Source of the DNA: Kitasatospora viridis
Lineage (GTDB): Bacteria; Actinomycetota; Actinomycetes; Streptomycetales; Streptomycetaceae
DNA length: 64,000 nucleotides
Assembly (NCBI RefSeq): GCF_007829815.1
Contig: NZ_VIWT01000001.1
Coordinates: forward strand, 3,991,501 to 4,055,500
Reading direction: 5' to 3'
This document shows, one piece after another, positions 60,296-64,000 of this stretch (position 1 is its first letter; each line of letters opens with the position of its first letter). The position numbers were made by a program, and so were the translations under genes. The notes under the pieces were generated by a model. That model ran no database searches. It was not told the DNA's origin and saw only the letters and a list, made by a program, of their open reading frames with translations.

Positions 60296-61702
60296 GTGAC
60301 AGTGGTGCATGAGGACCAGCGGGCGGCGCCGGCCGCCCACCGGCCCGGTCCGCCGGCTGCCCGGGAGTGGCGACACAGGGTCACCGAGCCGATCCGCGCG
60401 GTCCGCGAGGCGCCCCGGGGGTCGGTGCTGGCCGCCGGCGCCTTCGCCGTCGTCTCGCTGTTCGCCTACGCCTTCGTCCGGCACCTGCTGCACTTCCCCA
60501 TGGTGGACATGATCGTCTACCGGGCCGAGGGCTCGGCGGTGGTCAACGGCACCGACCTGTACGCGCTGCGGGTGGCCGACTGGAACCTGCCGGCCACCTA
60601 CCCGCCGTTCGCGGCGATGCTCTTCGTGTCGACCACCTGGTTCCCGGTCGGCCTGCTGCGGGTCCTGGTGACCCTCGGCAACACCGGACTGCTGGCGCTG
60701 GCCGGACTGCTCTCGTTCCGGCTGGCCGGCTGGCCGCGCAAGCGGCTGCGCCCGGCCGGCGTGCTGCTGGTGGCCGGGGCCGGGGTCTGGCTGGAGCCGG
60801 TCTTCACCACCCTGCGGTACGGCCAGATCAACCTGCTGCTGCTCTGCCTGGTGCTCTGGGACCTCAACCTCGGCCGGGACAGCCGCTGGAAGGGCGTCGG
60901 CATCGGCATCGCCGCCGGCATGAAGCTCACCCCCGGCCTGTTCGCGGTCTACCTGCTGCTCACCGGCCGGGTCCGGGCCGCCTTCACCGCCGGCCTGACC
61001 TTCCTGGGCACCTTCGGCATCGGCCTGCTGGTGCTGCCGCACGCCACCTGGGGCTTCTTCACCAAGTACCTCTACGACTCCTCGCGGGTCGGCCGGACCC
61101 AGATCGTCGACAACCAGTCGCTGCGCGGCGCGGTCGCCCGCTTCCTGCACCAGGCCAACCCCGGCGCCCCGGCCACCCTGCTGGCCGCGGTGGTCGCGGT
61201 GGCCGGCCTGGCCACCGCCGTCTACGTCTGGCGCAACGAGCGCTGGCTGCCGCGCGCCGAGGCCTGGGGGGTCTGCTGCACCGCGGTCACCGCGCTGCTG
61301 CTCTCGCCGATCAGCTGGACCCACCACTGGGTGTGGTGCGTGCCGCTGCTGGTGCTGCTGGCCGCCGAGGCGGACACCGAGCGGACCAGGCCGGCCCGGC
61401 TGCGGCACAAGCGCTGGCGGGCGGTCTTCGCGGTCACACTGCTCGGCTTCTACTCCTTCGCGATGTGGCTGGTCCCGCACAAGGGCATGCCGGACTACCG
61501 GTTCAACCTGCTCCAGCAGCTGCCGGCCGGGATCTACCCCGGCATCGGCGTCTGCTTCCTCGCACTGGCCGCACTGCGGGTGCGGGCCCGGCGCCGCGCG
61601 GCCGGGCAGTCCGCGGCGGTGCGGATCTTCCCGCAGCGCACCGCGGAACCCACTCCCCGGGAACTGGTGGCACAGGAGCAGCGCACCCCCGCGGTGCGCT
61701 GA
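60296..61702 (+). CDS. GT87-type integral membrane mannosyltransferase
   Basis: This 468-aa protein has about 10-12 helices typical of DUF2029/GT87 enzymes, which use polyprenyl-phosphate-mannose outside the membrane. The conserved acidic site is in HFPMVDMIVYRAEGSAVVNGTDLYA and the AATYPPFAAMLF-like loop is NLPATYPPFAAMLF. GMKLTPGLFAVYLLLTGR is a further family mark. It probably adds mannose to a glycolipid or glycoprotein. The GTG start has GGAG eight bases before. Confidence 0.87.
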   Translation: MTVVHEDQRAAPAAHRPGPPAAREWRHRVTEPIRAVREAPRGSVLAAGAFAVVSLFAYAFVRHLLHFPMVDMIVYRAEGSAVVNGTDLYALRVADWNLPATYPPFAAMLFVSTTWFPVGLLRVLVTLGNTGLLALAGLLSFRLAGWPRKRLRPAGVLLVAGAGVWLEPVFTTLRYGQINLLLLCLVLWDLNLGRDSRWKGVGIGIAAGMKLTPGLFAVYLLLTGRVRAAFTAGLTFLGTFGIGLLVLPHATWGFFTKYLYDSSRVGRTQIVDNQSLRGAVARFLHQANPGAPATLLAAVVAVAGLATAVYVWRNERWLPRAEAWGVCCTAVTALLLSPISWTHHWVWCVPLLVLLAAEADTERTRPARLRHKRWRAVFAVTLLGFYSFAMWLVPHKGMPDYRFNLLQQLPAGIYPGIGVCFLALAALRVRARRRAAGQSAAVRIFPQRTAEPTPRELVAQEQRTPAVR

Positions 61703-61724
61703 GCCCGCGCTCCAGCCGGCCACC

Positions 61725-62141
61725 TCAGGCCAGCAGCTCGGCGAGCGACCCGTCCAGGTCCAGCACGTTCAGCTCGCTGCCCGGCGGCACCAGCCGGTGG
61801 CAGCGCTCCAGCCAGGAGGCCACCGCCGGCAGCGGCGCCTCCAGCAGCGCGTCCCCGCCGGGGGAGGTGAGCGCCAGGCAGAGCACGCTCTGCCTGCCGT
61901 TGCGCGAGGGCCAGATCCGGACATCGCCCTGCCCGCACGGGCGGAAGGTGCCCTCGACCAGCAGCTCGCGGGAGAACACCCAGGTCACCGGGGTGCCGGT
62001 GTCCAGGTGGAAGGTGATGTGCACGGCGTACGGGTCGTGGCTGCCGTAGGACAGCCGGGCCGGGACGGGGACGCTGCGCTCGGGGGAGAGCACCAGCTTC
62101 AGCTGCAGTTCCTGCTCCACCACGCTGTGCCGGGTGTCCAT
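61725..62141 (-). CDS. ssgG: SsgA-like protein, probable SsgG
   Basis: This 138-aa SALP begins MDTRHSVVEQELQLKLVLSPERSVPVPARLSYGSHDPYAVHITFHL and continues with VTWVFSRELLVEGTFRPCGQGDVRIWPSRNGRQSVLCLALTSPGGDALLEAP, the strongest family match in the window. It affects placement of sporulation septa. The name rests on synteny with hpd in S. coelicolor as I remember it, and should be confirmed. ATG 62141 has AGGAA seven bases before. Confidence 0.85.
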   Translation of the reverse strand: MDTRHSVVEQELQLKLVLSPERSVPVPARLSYGSHDPYAVHITFHLDTGTPVTWVFSRELLVEGTFRPCGQGDVRIWPSRNGRQSVLCLALTSPGGDALLEAPLPAVASWLERCHRLVPPGSELNVLDLDGSLAELLA

Positions 62142-62359
62142 GGCGACGTTCCTCTCGCTCGCTCGGTGCGCGGCCACTGCGGCCGCTCCACCCGCTGAGA
62201 GGGCGGGCCCGGCGGGCTCTTACACAACTTCCCGGACCGAATTCCGGAGAATCCGCAACTTCAGCCGAGTACTGGCCGAAAGGGCTACCCTTTGTGACTG
62301 CCCGGCGACGTGGCGTGCGCCCCGCCGAGGCGCCAGAGGCTCCAGGAGAGTGGATCTGC

Positions 62360-63577
62360 ATGTCGGACCAGTGGTCGGATCAGATGTCGGACCGGACGTC
62401 GAGGTTGCGGGCGGAGCGGTCGGAGCAGCCGACGGCCGCGCCCGGGTACTACCCGGACCCCTCGGTGCCGGGGTTCGTCCGCTACTGGAACGGCGGCGGC
62501 TGGGTGCCCGGGACCAGTCGGCCGGCCCCCGCGGACGGTGAGGTGCTGGCCGCGCCCCGGTTCGCCGATCGGGTGGCGCCGCGGCCGGGCGGGCGGTACG
62601 TGCCGCCGCCGGCGGTGCCGGTGCCGGTGGCGGCGGAGTCGGAGTCGGAGGAGACCGGGCCGGTCTTCCTGGACGAGACCGGGGCCGGTGCGGTGCTCAC
62701 GCTGGGGCCGGACGCGGGCGGGGGCATGGGCGTGGGTGTGGGTGGGGACGTGGGGTCGCGGGTGGGCGGCTGGCACGCCGATCCGCAGGAGCAGCGCGGG
62801 CTGCTGGAGACCGGTCGGGCGCCGCGGGTGGTCAGTTGGGGGGTCGCGGAGGGCGGCCAGGGGGCGCTCGTGGTGGAGTGCGCTACGGATGCGGTGGCGG
62901 TGTCGGCTTCCGCGGCTCCGCTGGCTGCCACGGTGCCTTTGGCTTCCGCGGTTCCTGCGGTGGTGTCCGGTGGGTCGGTGCCTGGTGGGTCGGTGCCCGT
63001 GCCGCGGAAGTCGGCCGGGCCGACTTCTCGCGCAGCCGAGCCCGCCCTCACGGTGACTCGCACCACACGCGCCCCTGCGGCCGTCGCCCGCACCGGAGCC
63101 GCCCGTCCCGCCCTGGAGCCCGCGCGGTTCCGCCGACGCCTGCTCGCCCGGCTGCTCGACACCCTGCCGCTGCTCGCCGTCGGCGCCGCCGTCGGCGTGC
63201 CGCTCGCCGTGCGGACCACCGCCTACCTCCAGCAGAAGCTCGACCAGGCCCGGACGGTCAGTCAGCTGACCCGCCGTGAGGTGGACGTCTGGCTGATCGA
63301 CGGCACGGTGCTCGGCCGGGTCGCCCTGGTGCTCGGGGCGGTGCTGCTGGCCGGCGTGCTGCTGGAGGTGGTGCCGACCGCCCGGACCGGCCGCACCCTC
63401 GGCAAGCGGCTGCTCGGGCTGCGGGTGGTCAGGACCGGCACCGGGCAGGCCCCGGGCGCCGGCCGGGCCTGCGGCCGTTGGCTGGTCGCCCACCTGCTGC
63501 TGCTCACGGTGCTGGGCCTGGCCGGTGCCGCCGCCTGGCCGGACCGGCTGGCCCGGACCACGGTGGTGCGCGGCTGA
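62360..63577 (+). CDS. RDD-family membrane protein with long N-terminal region
   Basis: This 405-aa protein begins with a GYYPDPSVPGFVRYWNGGGWVPGT motif of the DUF2510 type (about 28-55). A low-complexity Ala/Val/Gly/Pro region follows (about 60-265), then an RDD domain (about 275-400). The domain has RRRLLARLLDTLPLLAV and GRTLGKRLLGLRVVR, with three helices. RDD proteins are of unclear or transport-related function. ATG 62360 follows GGAGAG; base composition of the central part is looser than neighbours (less optimal codons around 62870-62990). Confidence 0.85.
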   Translation: MSDQWSDQMSDRTSRLRAERSEQPTAAPGYYPDPSVPGFVRYWNGGGWVPGTSRPAPADGEVLAAPRFADRVAPRPGGRYVPPPAVPVPVAAESESEETGPVFLDETGAGAVLTLGPDAGGGMGVGVGGDVGSRVGGWHADPQEQRGLLETGRAPRVVSWGVAEGGQGALVVECATDAVAVSASAAPLAATVPLASAVPAVVSGGSVPGGSVPVPRKSAGPTSRAAEPALTVTRTTRAPAAVARTGAARPALEPARFRRRLLARLLDTLPLLAVGAAVGVPLAVRTTAYLQQKLDQARTVSQLTRREVDVWLIDGTVLGRVALVLGAVLLAGVLLEVVPTARTGRTLGKRLLGLRVVRTGTGQAPGAGRACGRWLVAHLLLLTVLGLAGAAAWPDRLARTTVVRG

Positions 63578-63648
63578 TCCCGGGTCAGTTCGTCCGAAAC
63601 GGTCGAGAAATCCACAGAAGATACGATTTCTGGTGATCTACTGCTCGC

Positions 63649-64000
63649 ATGAGCAGCTATGACCCTTCGAGTGCCGACTCTGAAGGAGGCGGCAAGCCCT
63701 CCTTCGAGAAGCGGCCGCCCACCGGGGCCGACAACCCGTCAGCCCCCCAGCCGCCGCCCAACGGCGCGCCCTACGGTTCGCCGTACGGCGGTTCCCCGCA
63801 GGACCAGCCCCCGGCCTACGGCGGCAACCCCTACGGCGGCACGCCCTACGGCAGCAGCTCGGACCCGTACGGCGGCAATCCGTACGGCGGCGGCAACCCG
63901 TACGGCGGTGGAGACCCGTACGGCGGCGGCGCGCCGACCGGCTCCCCGGCCGGCGGTCCGATCACCGGCATGCCCCCGATCGGCACCTGGCCGAGCCGGA
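63649..64000 (+). CDS. Second RDD-type protein, N-terminal part only (cut by window end)
   Basis: An open frame of 117 codons runs off the window edge. It begins MSSYDPSSADSEGGGKPSF and is dominated by PYGG repeats (NPYGG, DPYGG), then GPITGMPPIGTWPSR. In Streptomyces such a Gly/Tyr/Pro-rich front followed by GMPP usually precedes an RDD domain, and the upstream neighbour is RDD, so a tandem duplicate is likely. No stop codon is met. Confidence 0.65.
   Translation, partial: MSSYDPSSADSEGGGKPSFEKRPPTGADNPSAPQPPPNGAPYGSPYGGSPQDQPPAYGGNPYGGTPYGSSSDPYGGNPYGGGNPYGGGDPYGGGAPTGSPAGGPITGMPPIGTWPSR

Overview
The DNA is uniformly very GC-rich, with codons ending almost always in G or C. It carries three lineage markers: two SsgA-like sporulation genes, the PkaA/PkaB kinase pair, and a GDH180-type NAD-glutamate dehydrogenase. 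This points to the chromosomal core of a Streptomycetaceae member (Streptomyces or a close relative such as Kitasatospora). The order gdh - pka kinases - prfB - ftsEX - smpB - hup - murA - hpd - ssgG agrees with what I remember of the S. coelicolor SCO30xx-SCO29xx core. I see no integrase, insertion sequence or CRISPR array.

Left part (1-20 kb): a small conserved protein, a HAD phosphatase and proline-catabolic PruA precede the 1648-aa NAD-glutamate dehydrogenase. PruA and GDH together complete the proline to glutamate to 2-oxoglutarate route. Next comes a signalling block, with an FHA-FtsK/SpoIIIE-type ATPase divergent from two membrane Ser/Thr kinases. Translation and division genes follow: prfB, ftsE-ftsX, an S41 protease and smpB.

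Middle part (20-37 kb): a membrane-anchored alpha/beta hydrolase, the tmRNA gene ssrA, a HelD-type RNA polymerase recycling helicase, an ACT-domain malic enzyme, HU, murA, a YqgE protein, a DUF3039 protein, a GH20 hexosaminidase and a three-gene molybdenum hydroxylase operon. The Fe-S subunit of that operon has a long repetitive tail.

The most unusual locus is at 36.99-37.56 kb on the minus strand. It has a good promoter, a short leader ORF with tandem TGT cysteine codons, three different tRNA-Cys genes in a row and a strong terminator. I propose it as a cysteine-sensing tRNA operon.

Right part (37.6-64 kb) is largely cell envelope and development: an MFS transporter, a sortable surface protein, a deacetylase-like lipoprotein, and a tightly overlapping operon of two MprF/DUF2156-like proteins, a class F-type sortase and a second alpha/beta hydrolase. 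It continues with an SsgA-like protein, an RHH-Doc toxin-antitoxin pair, an SF2 helicase, an IclR regulator, a PDZ-less Lon-like protease, an AsnC regulator divergent from hpd across a large dyad, a two-component system next to a CBM2-GH18 chitinase-like enzyme, a GT87-type mannosyltransferase, SsgG and two RDD proteins. The last of these is cut by the window edge.
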